Source: Kutzneria buriramensis (lineage in GTDB: Bacteria; Actinomycetota; Actinomycetes; Mycobacteriales; Pseudonocardiaceae). From it: a stretch of 64,000 nucleotides of DNA. The stretch lies in contig NZ_QUNO01000005.1 of assembly GCF_003387475.1 (NCBI RefSeq), positions 124,001-188,000 of the forward strand, written 5' to 3'. A program made the translations under genes and the position numbers. The notes below the pieces were generated by a model, which had not been told where the DNA came from, made no database searches, and saw only the letters and a list, made by a program, of their open reading frames with translations. Of the stretch, positions 9,142 through 17,605 are shown piece by piece; position 1 is the stretch's first letter, and each line of letters opens with the position of its first letter.

Positions 9142-10486
9142 CGCGGGTGTCCTTTCCCTTGCGGCGGTTGGGGTTGTCCCCATTCCTGTGGATGCGCTTG
9201 TGGACAGTGCGGCGGACGCGGGGCAGGTCTCGGGCCGCCGGGCGGATGCGCGCGGTGGTGTCGGTCATGCCGTACTCGCTGGGGGTGGCGGGCAGGTGCC
9301 ACAGCGCGGCCAGTTCGCCCACGGTGGCGACGATGCTGTACCGGGTGCGGGTCGGGCGGCGGCCGTCCAGCCGGGCCGAGGCGTTTCCGGTGGTGTGCAC
9401 GCGCACCGACGCCAGTGGGGCCGTCAGGTCGAACCCGCCTACCAGCGTGGTCAACGCCCGGTTGTGGGTGTCCCGGGTGCCCGGCCCGGCGTAGCCGACG
9501 CGCAGTGTGGCCCGTAGGTGCGGGCCGTGGCCCTGCTTGACCGCGATTGTCTTGCGGCGTGCTTCGGTCGCCGGGTCTTGCCCGGCCTGGTCGGCACCGC
9601 GCGGGCGGACCGTCGGCGCGGTGGCAGTGCTGGTCGGCCCGGGCAGGAACAGGTCCATTCCGGCGACGAACAGGCGTAGCGGCAGGGTGATCAGCCACAG
9701 CAGGCCGCGCGCCCACCACGACCGGCCACCCGTGCGCACGGTGGCGCGTTCGGGGGTGACGATCAGTTGCACGCACGCCCGCTCACCCGGGCCGAGGCGT
9801 GATAGCGCTGAGAGCACCGCGCGCAACGAGTCCGCCTCACCCGTGTCGACGGGCCGGGCCAGCCGGGCGGTGTCGACCAGAGGAACCCAGGGGCCGCCCT
9901 GTGGGTGGACTTCCGCCGCCGACACCCGGACACCGGGCGGCACAATCCACTGTGGAGCGCCTGCGTGGGTATGGGCCCGCGCGCCAGGCCAGACGTGGGT
10001 GACAGCGTCCGCGATCGGCTCCGCAGGCAGCGCCGGCGGGACCCAGATCCCGGCCCGCACCCGTCCGGCGTCGGAGGTGAACTCGATCGCGAGCTGCCGG
10101 GGCGCCAGGCCCCGGCGCCGGGTGCGGTGCAGCGTCCCGACAATGTTGTGCCACAACGCATGCGCGCCGTCACGCGGCATCGACGCGGGCGGGATGATCT
10201 CCACCCACCGCGCCGATTCCACCGCCTCACGCCGGGCGCGGGCGACCGCGACCGCCAGCACCGCGCCGACCGTCAGCGCGAGCACGGCGGCTACCACGAG
10301 AAGCGGCCACCACGCCTGCACCCAGCGGGATAGGGTGAACGACAGCCACGACAGGAACGTGTTGGTAGTGCCGGCCGGGTCGCAGGCGAACGTGGTCACC
10401 GGAGAACCCGTCGCACAGGACGGCGGTGACGCGTGGACCGGCAGCGCCGCTGCCGCCATCATTGTGATAAAGTGCTTGCGTAGCAT
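9128..10486 (-). CDS. Membrane-anchored conjugal transfer protein of unknown family
   Basis: A 452-aa protein. An N-terminal hydrophobic segment is followed by a transmembrane helix near residue 65 ('WWPLLVVAAVLALTVGAVLAVAVA'), and a second hydrophobic stretch lies near 285 ('ARGLLWLITLPLRLFVAGMDL'). The rest is soluble and mixed alpha/beta. The start has an ideal AAAGGAG site 7 nt upstream. Overlap with the ATPase gene suggests it provides the membrane platform for that motor. I do not recognise a named family. Confidence 0.65.
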   Translation of the reverse strand: MLRKHFITMMAAAALPVHASPPSCATGSPVTTFACDPAGTTNTFLSWLSFTLSRWVQAWWPLLVVAAVLALTVGAVLAVAVARARREAVESARWVEIIPPASMPRDGAHALWHNIVGTLHRTRRRGLAPRQLAIEFTSDAGRVRAGIWVPPALPAEPIADAVTHVWPGARAHTHAGAPQWIVPPGVRVSAAEVHPQGGPWVPLVDTARLARPVDTGEADSLRAVLSALSRLGPGERACVQLIVTPERATVRTGGRSWWARGLLWLITLPLRLFVAGMDLFLPGPTSTATAPTVRPRGADQAGQDPATEARRKTIAVKQGHGPHLRATLRVGYAGPGTRDTHNRALTTLVGGFDLTAPLASVRVHTTGNASARLDGRRPTRTRYSIVATVGELAALWHLPATPSEYGMTDTTARIRPAARDLPRVRRTVHKRIHRNGDNPNRRKGKDTRDEAA

Positions 10487-10551
10487 GAGAAAACTCCTTT
10501 CGGTTGGGTTTGATGCGTGGCGCAGTTCTCGCCGTGGTGCAGGCAGCCTGT

Positions 10552-11228
10552 TGTCTCGGCCTTCCACCACGCGCGTGTTTCCAGTCGCTGTTCAGTTGGC
10601 GACCGTCTGTCTCACTGGGACGGTCGGTGTGTCATCGAGGCTTGTGCCGCTCCTTTCTCGAATCTGTGACGGTGTCCGTGACGTGTCTCGGTCATCCTCG
10701 GTGGTCTCGGGGTGTCATGCGGCGGCAAGGCCCGGGTCGTCTGGTTCGGTGACGGCCGGGAATTCCCGTGCGCTGTCTCGGTTGTCCGGCGGTGATGTGC
10801 TGCCGGCGGGCGTTCGGATGGTTGTCTCGGTCGTCTCGCCCGACGACGCGGAAACCAGCGTTGCCGGTCCCGTGGTGATCAATTCCGCGGTGCTGTTGTC
10901 GTCCACTGTGGGACCGTCGTGGTTCGCGGGGGTGGGGATGCGGCCGGTGCGACGCCATCGCGCCAGCACGGCGCGGCCGTAGTCGCGGGTGCCCGCGATC
11001 CGGTCCAACTCCGCTCCCGTGAGCACCCGGCCCGCCGCGCGGGCGGACCGGTAGTGCTCCCACATCACTCGTTGCGCCTGCCCCCACGGGGCCTGACGGC
11101 CGGGGGTGGTGGTCTCGTTCTCGGCTGGTGTCTCGTTCACAGTTAGTAAGTCCGTCTCGCGGGGCTGTTTCAGACAACCGAGACGAAGATTTTTTGTCTC
11201 GTCGGCCGTGACAGCGGTCATTGTCTCG
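10552..11228. repeat. Cluster of TGTCTCGG-type octamer repeats
   Basis: GTCTCG occurs in the same orientation at 10553, 10685, 10704, 10775, 10824, 10833, 11112, 11130, 11154, 11196 and 11223, and once inverted at 11179. Five copies are exactly TGTCTCGG. That is 11 direct copies in about 680 bp, where well under one is expected by chance. The field spans a gene gap (10487-10714) and the 3' half of the DUF2637 gene. Another copy lies at 12253. Confidence 0.7.
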
Positions 11229-11674
11229 GCGTGACTGTCCCGGCCGGTGGAGTAGATGAGGATCTCCACCGCCAGCAGCAACGCGACCGGCGGCCAGCCG
11301 GCCACCAGCACGCCGGCCCAGTCGAAGCGGTCGGCCGCCGCGACGTTCGCGGCCAGCGAGACCGCCACGCCCGTGGTGAACGCCACCCGCACCACCGCCC
11401 GGACCCAGGGCCGTGCCCGGCGCAGCGCCGGGTCCAGCAGCGTCAGACTCGCCAGCACCAACAGCCCGTCCACCGATAGCGGCCACACCACCGCCGGCAC
11501 ACCCCGCGCGCCGTTGCCGGAGGCGAAGGCCCACTGGTGGTCGTAGGAGGCGTACGCGGCCACAGCGGCGACCACACCGGCCGCGCCGCCTTGCAGCCAT
11601 CGCCGCCACCACACGCCACTGTGACGGCCGGTCCGGTCAGGGTGAGGGTGAGGGACTGTCGGTGGACTGGTCAC
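10715..11674 (-). CDS. DUF2637 membrane protein (SpdB-like spread protein)
   Basis: A 319-aa protein. Four hydrophobic helices fall in residues about 22-150 ('[16 protein letters not shown]', 'AVVWPLSVDGLLVLASLTLL', 'VAFTTGVAVSLAANVAAA', 'WPPVALLLAVEILIYST'), the DUF2637/SpdB pattern of actinobacterial conjugative elements. A cytoplasmic helical domain and a Thr/Glu-rich tail follow. The role is probably intramycelial spread of the element. I start it at the GTG overlapping the upstream stop (GTGA). The tail is encoded by the octamer repeat field. Confidence 0.82.
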   Translation of the reverse strand: MTSPPTVPHPHPDRTGRHSGVWWRRWLQGGAAGVVAAVAAYASYDHQWAFASGNGARGVPAVVWPLSVDGLLVLASLTLLDPALRRARPWVRAVVRVAFTTGVAVSLAANVAAADRFDWAGVLVAGWPPVALLLAVEILIYSTGRDSHAETMTAVTADETKNLRLGCLKQPRETDLLTVNETPAENETTTPGRQAPWGQAQRVMWEHYRSARAAGRVLTGAELDRIAGTRDYGRAVLARWRRTGRIPTPANHDGPTVDDNSTAELITTGPATLVSASSGETTETTIRTPAGSTSPPDNRDSAREFPAVTEPDDPGLAAA

Positions 11675-12240
11675 CCGATCACCCCGGCGGCCTCGCCTGC
11701 CACCCTGCATTGCGTGACGCGAATCGTGACGTCCTCGGCGGCCTCTGCCCATACCGCGCGTTCGGAGGCCAGGTGTCCGGCGCAGACCCGGCGACGGTGC
11801 CCGGACGGGTAGTCGATCACCGCGACGCGCGGTTGGTCGCAGTGCCGCCGTTGCCGCTTGGCGTACTGGTATCCCTGGCACTTCGCCACGCGGCACCGCC
11901 ACCCGCCGTATCGCCACTCCAGGGTGTCCCCGTGTCGCCGGCAGCCGCGCACCGGCATCGAGCACCGCCGCGTGTCGCCCGCGAGCGTGGCCTCCTCGAC
12001 CCGGACGGTCCACCGTCGCTCCGGGGAGCGTTCCTCGTAGGGCACGGGCATCAGCAGTGCCGCCACGTCGACGGGCGCGCCGTGCGCGATCAGCGACTCC
12101 GCCAGCCGATACCCGGTCTCCCGGGCCCGCAGCCGTTCGGCCCGCCGGATCTCGGCCGGCATGTGGTCTTCTGGCGCGAACCCGGACGGCCATGCCGCGT
12201 CCCGCCGCACATCAAACTCGGTATACGTGCGCTTGATCAT
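11671..12240 (-). CDS. Cys/His-rich ICE protein, paralog of the gene at 12562
   Basis: A 189-aa protein without a known family. The N-terminal half is helical ('AEIRRAERLRARETGYRLAE'). The C-terminal half has the spacing C-x6-C-x2-HG ... C-x3-C ... HCD ... CAGH, which suggests a structural zinc site. The same pattern occurs in the neighbouring gene 12562-13299, so they look like paralogs. A broken copy of its N-terminal part lies at 16560-16738. The ATG at 12240 has AGGAGA 6 nt upstream; a longer start exists but lacks a ribosome site. Confidence 0.65.
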   Translation of the reverse strand: MIKRTYTEFDVRRDAAWPSGFAPEDHMPAEIRRAERLRARETGYRLAESLIAHGAPVDVAALLMPVPYEERSPERRWTVRVEEATLAGDTRRCSMPVRGCRRHGDTLEWRYGGWRCRVAKCQGYQYAKRQRRHCDQPRVAVIDYPSGHRRRVCAGHLASERAVWAEAAEDVTIRVTQCRVAGEAAGVIG

Positions 12241-12561
12241 GATCAGTCTCCTGTCTCGTCGTTTCTCGTCGCTGCCGTCCACACCGGACAGCCAGGCGGT
12301 CCCGCTTCTAACACCCCTTAACTCCCGAAATACGGCTGGTTCGGGACACCGCCCCGCCCAACGTCACCCAAACGGAGGGCGGCGACGGCGGCGTGGTCCT
12401 TCGCCGTCCATCCCCCGACTCCGAAAATCGGCCCGCTTTTCCCGCTTCGTGACTACAATGTGACCCAAAAAGTTGGCGGTGCCCCGATCCGCCACGCGCC
12501 CGGGGCCCACCGGGCCGACCCTCACGAGCCGGCCCGGCAGCGCCTCCAGTGGACCCGAAGA
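12241..12561. other. Non-coding gap with likely promoter
   Basis: This stretch of 321 bases holds no convincing gene. It probably contains the minus-strand promoter for the transfer gene run starting at 12240. An isolated GTCTCG repeat lies at 12253. Confidence 0.4.
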
Positions 12562-13299
12562 TCACGAACCGTCGTGGGGCGTTTCCGCATCGACCGGCCC
12601 CGCCGCTGACGGCGTCGGCAGAGTGCGCAGCACCGTTCCAGCGGGGAACATGCGCCGATGCCCGGCGCACAACCGCCACTGCCCACTCGGCTTGATCGTG
12701 CTGTGCGTGACGACGGCGGCCGGCAGGTCGCAGTGGCCGAACTTGTGTCCCGGCGGCCACCGCCGCGCGCATCCCTCATGCCCGCAGGTGACGCCCCGGC
12801 GGGTCTCGGTCAGCGTGTTGCCGTGGTCCGGGCACAGCCGGCCCCAGGGGAACTCGCACACGGTCTCGTCGGCGGCCAGTGCGCCGTACTCCGCTTCGTC
12901 CTGCTCGATCTGCCGCTCCAACGCCCGCTGTCGACGCGACACCCGTGCGCAGCGACGCAGGATCTCGGCTTCACCGTCCTCTGCCGTGAAGCCCTGCGCG
13001 ATCACCAGTTCCATGGCCCGATACCACATGTTGGCGGCGCGGTACACCGGGTCGTCTGCCGACCACGGGTCGTCGGCGTCCCGCTGGTCGTCTGGGTGCC
13101 GGTCCCACGCGGCCGGATACGGGATGTGCGTGAAGTCCTCCACCTCGAAGTCGTCCGCCTCGACGTCCTTGGCGTCGTCGTGGTCGTCCATCTCGGTGCC
13201 CTCCCACTTCTGCTCGTTGTTGACAAGCCGAAGAAACACCGCGCCGTCACCGCCGCGAACCGAGAGCGGCTCACCATCGGCGCGCCATGAGTCGTTCAT
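12562..13299 (-). CDS. Cys/His-rich ICE protein with acidic N-terminus
   Basis: A 245-aa protein. Residues about 35-90 are strongly acidic, residues 90-150 form helices with a probable coiled coil, and the C-terminal part has C-x7-C-x2-HG ... C-x2/3-C ... HC-D ... CAGH, matching its neighbour at 11671-12240. The likely role is DNA or nucleic-acid binding in transfer or maintenance, but this is inference. The ATG at 13299 is preferred to the ATG at 13320, which has no ribosome-binding site. Confidence 0.6.
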   Translation of the reverse strand: MNDSWRADGEPLSVRGGDGAVFLRLVNNEQKWEGTEMDDHDDAKDVEADDFEVEDFTHIPYPAAWDRHPDDQRDADDPWSADDPVYRAANMWYRAMELVIAQGFTAEDGEAEILRRCARVSRRQRALERQIEQDEAEYGALAADETVCEFPWGRLCPDHGNTLTETRRGVTCGHEGCARRWPPGHKFGHCDLPAAVVTHSTIKPSGQWRLCAGHRRMFPAGTVLRTLPTPSAAGPVDAETPHDGS

Positions 13300-13872
13300 G
13301 ATCGAAACCTGACCTTTCATCGTAGGAAGATGCCGTCATCTCGGCCCGGCGAACCGAGGCCGGACAGGCCAGGGGCACCGATGCCGTATTCGGTTGTGTG
13401 ACAAGGAGAACCGTCGGAGAATGGCCGACGAACCAGATCGACAGCGCGCACGGGACATGCGTGGTCCACGCGGACGTAAACACCGGTGACGGCAAGCCGC
13501 CGCCGGGACGCAAGGACGTCGGTCCTTGGCGCTGCGCACCGCCGGGACTCAAGACACTCGCGGCCTTGAAACGATCATCGCGAGTCGGTTACATCCGGCG
13601 GAGCCCGGGACAGCAGCACCCCGGCCGTACCCTGTAGCCTTCCTGGTTGACACCGGTACGGCACGCGGGCTAAAACCCCAGGACCCTCTAGACTCCCATC
13701 CGGGGGCGATCGGCGCAATAGGGTTTACTTAAGCAAATCTCGGCGCCGCCTCGCACAGCGGGCTGACCAGTTCGCCGCGCACCCTGTCGCGCTGAGGCCT
13801 GGAGTCCTCGACACTGACGCCGCCTCCGACCGAGGGATAGCCAACCGCTACCAGGATGGCAAGACTGCTGGC
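13300..13872. other. Gap without recognisable gene
   Basis: Only short ORFs with poor start contexts occur here. TTGACA near 13647 followed by CTAAAA 17 nt later could be a rightward promoter. No tRNA fold was found. Confidence 0.3.
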
Positions 13873-14100
13873 ATGGGAAACGGACGTGAGGACCTGTCGC
13901 AAGTCGACGTCATCGACCCGATCGACGGCGTGTGCATCACGGGCAACACCGCGCGGGAGGTCATGGCCGACGCCGCCGCGTGGTGCGCTCGACACTCAGA
14001 CGAGCTGGAAGTCCTGGACGTGGCATGGCGCACCGGCGGCTACGAGTCAGTCGGCCACCCCGTCAAGTACCAACTCCGCGTCTACTACCGCCCACTGTGA
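13873..14100 (+). CDS. Small hypothetical ICE protein
   Basis: A 75-aa acidic protein ('DPIDGVCITGNTAREVMADAA', 'ELEVLDVAWRTGG') with no recognised family. Support for reality comes from a degenerate second copy of its middle part at 16970-17045, which keeps 'EVLDVAWRIGG'. The ribosome-binding site is weak. It faces opposite to the upstream transfer genes. Confidence 0.5.
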   Translation: MGNGREDLSQVDVIDPIDGVCITGNTAREVMADAAAWCARHSDELEVLDVAWRTGGYESVGHPVKYQLRVYYRPL

Positions 14101-14698
14101 CCGGCCACGCGCAGCTGTACCGATCCCTCCGTCAGCCCGTCGAACACGAAGTGCGACTGGACCACCGGCAACAGAGGAAGCAGAACAGCCGGCTCCCGCT
14201 GGGATGAGGTCGCGCCGCGATTCCTGTGCCGTTACGGCAACCGTCACGAAACAGCGCACGAGTCGACGCCGCGCGGCAGCCGCCGCACCGCGCCAGCCGC
14301 GCGCGATGTGGCTCCGCATTCAGCCCGGCAGCCCGCTGTCTCGTGGCGGCGCGCCAGCCCGAAGCCTTTGCCATAGTGCGGGACTCCGACGGTGACCGAC
14401 TCGCGTTAAGCCGTTGGGAGCAACGTATATCGCCGGGCGACAGATACACATATGTCGCATTTTCTCGAAGATCACCCGTTTGGTCGCGTCGAATGTACGG
14501 TTGTGAACGCCGAGTAGTGGACATTTGATCAGGACTTGATATTGAGTGTGGCCTGCCTCACACTTCCTTTTTGTCTTGACCGAATCGCCGTGAATGTGGA
14601 TAGCATCGCTCCCGTCGAGCTCGACCTCGGTCGAGAGGGGGCGATGCGTTGTTCGCAAGAACAACGACCACGGGGGATTCTGTATGTTCGAATTTGGC
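14101..14698. other. Intergenic region before the halocin-like gene
   Basis: No gene is supported. A weak hairpin followed by a T-rich run (AGTGTG/CACACT, about 14546-14575) may be a terminator, and CTCGACC-tc-GGTCGAG at 14620-14635 is a possible operator. Confidence 0.35.
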
Positions 14699-14728
14699 TT
14701 GACGCCTGCCCCGGATCGTCTCTACTGA
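14699..14728 (+). promoter_or_regulatory. Putative sigma-70-type promoter
   Basis: TTGACG at 14699-14704 and TACTGA at 14723-14728, with an 18-nt spacer, lie about 56 nt before the start codon of the halocin-like gene. Confidence 0.4.
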
Positions 14729-14784
14729 TGCCCAAGTCTCGACGGTCGCACATGTACACAACCATCTGAGGGGTATTGGCGAAT

Positions 14785-15546
14785 ATGCGTATCAATCTGG
14801 GGGCGAAGGTTGCCTCGGCCGTTGCCGTGGGAACTGCTTCGATTTTGCTCTGCATGCAAAGCGGGGCTGTGGCCAGTGCTCAGCCCGTCTCGGCCGGCAG
14901 TCACTCGATTATGGCTGCGTCGACCAACGTCTCTACTGGCAGCCAGGAGTTCGCGCAGATCGCGCAGGACCTTCACAACAATTACAAGCCGGCCTCGGCC
15001 AGCGCGAAGGCTCAGGCATTAGCGCAGGTCAAGCGGCAGATCACCAAGGGTGCCATCGTCGTGCACCTGCCCGTTGGCGCGGGCTTGGCCGCGGGGGGCG
15101 CGGGAGTGGTCGTCGGCGTTTCCGGCGTCACCGTCGTGTCCATCCCAATCCAGGGCGGTGGCCTGGTAGCGCCCAGCGCGCTGGTCGTGCAGATCGGGCT
15201 GGATGGCGCCATGCACACCAGCGAAGTGCAGGCAGCCTCCACCAGCGCGACGTCCGGTGTGCTGACGAGTTGGATCGACGGCCAGCTCTACCGACACCTT
15301 GCCAGCAACGACAACGGCACCATGACTTCGGCGAACACGCAGGTGCCGTCAGCCACGCCGGCAGGCACCATGAAGCCGATGGACTGGTGGGACGACTTCA
15401 CCAAGTGCCTCAGCGACCACGGGGTCCCGGCCTGGGTCGCGGCGGCGATCAGCGCCATCTGTGGTCTTGCTGGAGTTGCAGTGGACTGCGCCATCGGCGT
15501 GGCGGTGTGGTACGCCGGTGTCATCGCTCAGTGCTACGGTGCCTAG
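14785..15546 (+). CDS. Secreted protein with halocin-C8-like C-terminal peptide (candidate bacteriocin)
   Basis: A 253-aa protein. Residues 1-32 form a Sec signal peptide (positive N-terminus, hydrophobic core, 'AVASA' cleavage site). The middle part is Ala/Gly/Val-rich. The last 46 residues hold four cysteines (Cys208, 226, 235, 250) in a very hydrophobic frame, with 'AICGLAGVAVDCAIGVAV' recalling the 'ICGLLG...C' core of halocin C8. I infer a secreted preprotein from which a C-terminal disulfide-bonded peptide is released, with the middle part possibly acting as immunity or leader as in halocin C8. ATG 14785 has GAGGGG upstream; a TTG 9 nt earlier is too close to it. It could also be an unrelated secreted protein. 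Confidence 0.55.
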   Translation: MRINLGAKVASAVAVGTASILLCMQSGAVASAQPVSAGSHSIMAASTNVSTGSQEFAQIAQDLHNNYKPASASAKAQALAQVKRQITKGAIVVHLPVGAGLAAGGAGVVVGVSGVTVVSIPIQGGGLVAPSALVVQIGLDGAMHTSEVQAASTSATSGVLTSWIDGQLYRHLASNDNGTMTSANTQVPSATPAGTMKPMDWWDDFTKCLSDHGVPAWVAAAISAICGLAGVAVDCAIGVAVWYAGVIAQCYGA

Positions 15547-15727
15547 TCTCCATCAGGCGCGTCCATGCCATTAGGTGCGTCCCAGCGCGCCACCTAGTAA
15601 TTCCATCCTGAAGTATGAGCAAGAGCGTCGGTCTCTCGCACCATAGTCGGAACAGGAGACCGGCGCTCTTGCCAGCGTGTCAGAAGCTGCCCAGACGTCC
15701 ATCGCGTTAACGACAGAGCCCCATCTT

Positions 15728-16042
15728 TTAGAAGCCTTCGGCGAGCTTGTTGCTCAGTAGCTTCTGGAGTGATTTGACGTGTAGTTGGTAGCGGCTTCGA
15801 CCAAGGGGGGTCAGTCGGAACCATGTCCGCGGGCGTCGACCCACACCTCCTTTGCGTACCTCCAGATACGCTGCCTCTTCGAGAGCTCGCGCATTCTTGG
15901 ACACTGCCGAGTCGGTCAAGCCGGTTGCTTCCCGCACGGAGGCGAAGTCCACCCATTGTGGTCCTGCGGCGAGCAGTGCGCAGATGGATAGGCGCGGCAA
16001 TGGGTGGATGAGCGGATCCAGCCGCTCATCGTTGCTGGTCAC
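15728..16042 (-). CDS. Winged-helix transcriptional regulator (MarR/ArsR-like)
   Basis: A 104-aa protein. A single winged HTH covers most of it: 'PRLSICALLAAGPQWVDFASVREATGLTDSAVSKNARALEEAAYLEVRKG', with the wing in 'RRPRTWFRLTPLG'. This is the short DUF2087/HTH_34-like type usually paired with a small membrane protein, which is the case here. Its start overlaps the end of the membrane gene by 17 nt, so the two are co-translated. Confidence 0.8.
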   Translation of the reverse strand: MTSNDERLDPLIHPLPRLSICALLAAGPQWVDFASVREATGLTDSAVSKNARALEEAAYLEVRKGGVGRRPRTWFRLTPLGRSRYQLHVKSLQKLLSNKLAEGF

Positions 16043-16523
16043 TGCCGACCACGCCGTCGCGGATGTTCTGGCGGATGCCAGCGTTGATCCTGTATGTCAT
16101 GGTCGCGATTGCGGCGCCAGACAGCACGGCAAACACGATCGCTGCGGGAAACACGGCTGTGGACGTGCTGTCGACCAGGTATAGGACGAGTTCGACGACC
16201 ACGCTCGCGATGATCACGCCAACTGCCGGCCCCCTATGCTGCTTCCAGGCTGGATACGTCGGGAACCCCGGCCCCTGATCCAGAGCCGACCGGAAGTGGA
16301 ACATCACCATCAGCGCGAGCAGTCCTACACCAGCGAGGAAGCTGTACGGCAACCCGGGCAGGCCGAGAAGCTGGTAGTCGTGGGCAGGGAAGCCGCTGAC
16401 CATCAGCACCGCCCAGCAGACAGTGATCAACACGGGATGCCACCAGGGCAATCGGACGCGCGCTGCCATGGCCTGTCGCTGCCGCGTCACTTCGTCCAAC
16501 GCCTGACGAGCGTCGTCCGTCAT
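16026..16523 (-). CDS. Small four-helix membrane protein
   Basis: A 165-aa protein with four predicted transmembrane helices at about 28-48, 60-75, 100-120 and 124-142. N- and C-termini are charged. Function unknown. It is the first gene of a two-gene operon with a winged-helix regulator. ATG 16523 lies after a G-rich ribosome site; longer versions of the ORF run into the gene-fragment scar and are not credible. Confidence 0.65.
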   Translation of the reverse strand: MTDDARQALDEVTRQRQAMAARVRLPWWHPVLITVCWAVLMVSGFPAHDYQLLGLPGLPYSFLAGVGLLALMVMFHFRSALDQGPGFPTYPAWKQHRGPAVGVIIASVVVELVLYLVDSTSTAVFPAAIVFAVLSGAAIATMTYRINAGIRQNIRDGVVGSDQQR

Positions 16524-16559
16524 ATGAAACCCCCAGGTCAGAAATTTTCCATTTGGATA

Positions 16560-16738
16560 GTACTTTCCTGGACGGCGGCGAGCAATACGAGCACGCCAGA
16601 CGGCTACGTGCCGCCCGAGATCCGGCGGGTGGAGCTGCTGAAGCCGCGCGGGAGACCGGCTACCACCTGGCGGAATCGCCGCTCTCCTCCTGCGCGCTGG
16701 TCGAGATGGTGGCGCTGATGTCCGTCCCACCGGCAGCA
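16560..16738 (+). pseudogene. Frameshifted fragment related to the gene at 11671
   Basis: One frame reads 'PPEIRRVELL', the next reads 'ARETGYHLAESPLSSCALVEMVALMSVP'. The intact gene at 11671-12240 reads 'PAEIRRAERLRARETGYRLAE' and 'VDVAALLMPVP'. The fragment therefore carries a frameshift and lacks both ends. Confidence 0.65.
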
Positions 16739-16739
16739 C

Positions 16740-16965
16740 CGCCGTAACCCCGAACTCGAACCGCCGAACCCACCACACCAGAACCACCACAGGAGCCGCC
16801 ACGGTCCCCGAAACCGTTGTCGTAACCACCCCTCGTAGAACCCCCGCTGCCCGCCGGTGGCCCTGGCAACCGGTGGCCAGGTTGGCCGACAAGCCACCCG
16901 GCGACGTCGGCCGCACCGCGCGGTCGGCGCACCGCTCTGCCCACCGTCCGTTGGCCACGCTGAGA
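16740..16965 (-). pseudogene. Fragment related to the Gly-rich part of the gene at 21995
   Basis: The DNA matches about 22296-22535 in the same orientation, including CCAGAACCACCAC and GTCGTAACCACCC, with small deletions. It covers the Gly/Ser-rich middle of the ESX-substrate-like protein and has neither start nor stop of that gene. Confidence 0.65.
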
Positions 16966-16969
16966 CCGG

Positions 16970-17045
16970 GAGGCCTCGACACCGCCGCCGCGTGGTGCGC
17001 TCGGACGTGTTGGAAGTCCTGGACGTGGCATGGCGCATCGGCGGT
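16970..17045 (+). pseudogene. Fragment related to the small gene at 13873
   Basis: GCCGCCGCGTGGTGCGCTCG and GGAAGTCCTGGACGTGGCAT occur both here and at 13975-14035. A deletion of about 10 nt between them breaks the frame. Confidence 0.65.
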
Positions 17046-17605
17046 TCGTGTCAGAGCAAGGAGCCGTTCCGCCTGGCCTGAGCCCGGCATCCGACGCAAG
17101 TCTGCACTGTCGCACCATGTAGACGTCATGCATGTGGGCGTGATCCGCGCTCACGACGACGAGACCAGGTCGGCCAGCCGGGCTGCCTCGCGACAACAGG
17201 CCATGTGCGCCGGTTCACCTATCTGAACCGGATTGGTTCAATTGACTACGGCTCGCGCGATATGTCTCATAAGGTCAATTACATGCAACGCTCCGTCGCA
17301 CTTCAATTGGACTTATTGGACAGATACGGCGCGCGGGTGGTGTTCTGTTCACATTTAACAGGGCCATTATTACGGAAAGTGATATTTTTCAAAGCAGTGG
17401 CGTGACTTTTTACACCCTGCTACCGTGGGGTCGCATCACCAAAAGGGGGGCCTTTGCGTGACATGAATCATTCCTTGGTTCGGTGCTGAAATATCTCGCC
17501 GATGAACAAGTTTCGCGCCGCTCCGCGCTCACTTTGCGGGCGGTATCTAGCGTCACCCCTAGGCTCCCGCAGGGTTTCTTCGATACCTACCTGGGGTTGA
17601 TAGGC
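17046..17605. other. AT-richer leader region upstream of the DNase gene
   Basis: No supported gene. From about 17220 to 17420 the sequence is clearly less GC-rich than the surroundings and is a likely site for the DNase promoter. ORF starts at 17463-17483 lack ribosome sites. Confidence 0.35.

Noticed and set aside
9507-10982. Plus-strand ORF of 491 aa opposite the transfer gene
   Set aside because: Ser/Arg-rich composition, no motifs, and the minus-strand frame has transmembrane helices and ideal ribosome sites.
13620-13720. Possible tRNA-like sequence in the gap upstream of 13873
   Set aside because: No consistent cloverleaf or TTCGAATC-type T-arm could be drawn; CCA-like end absent.
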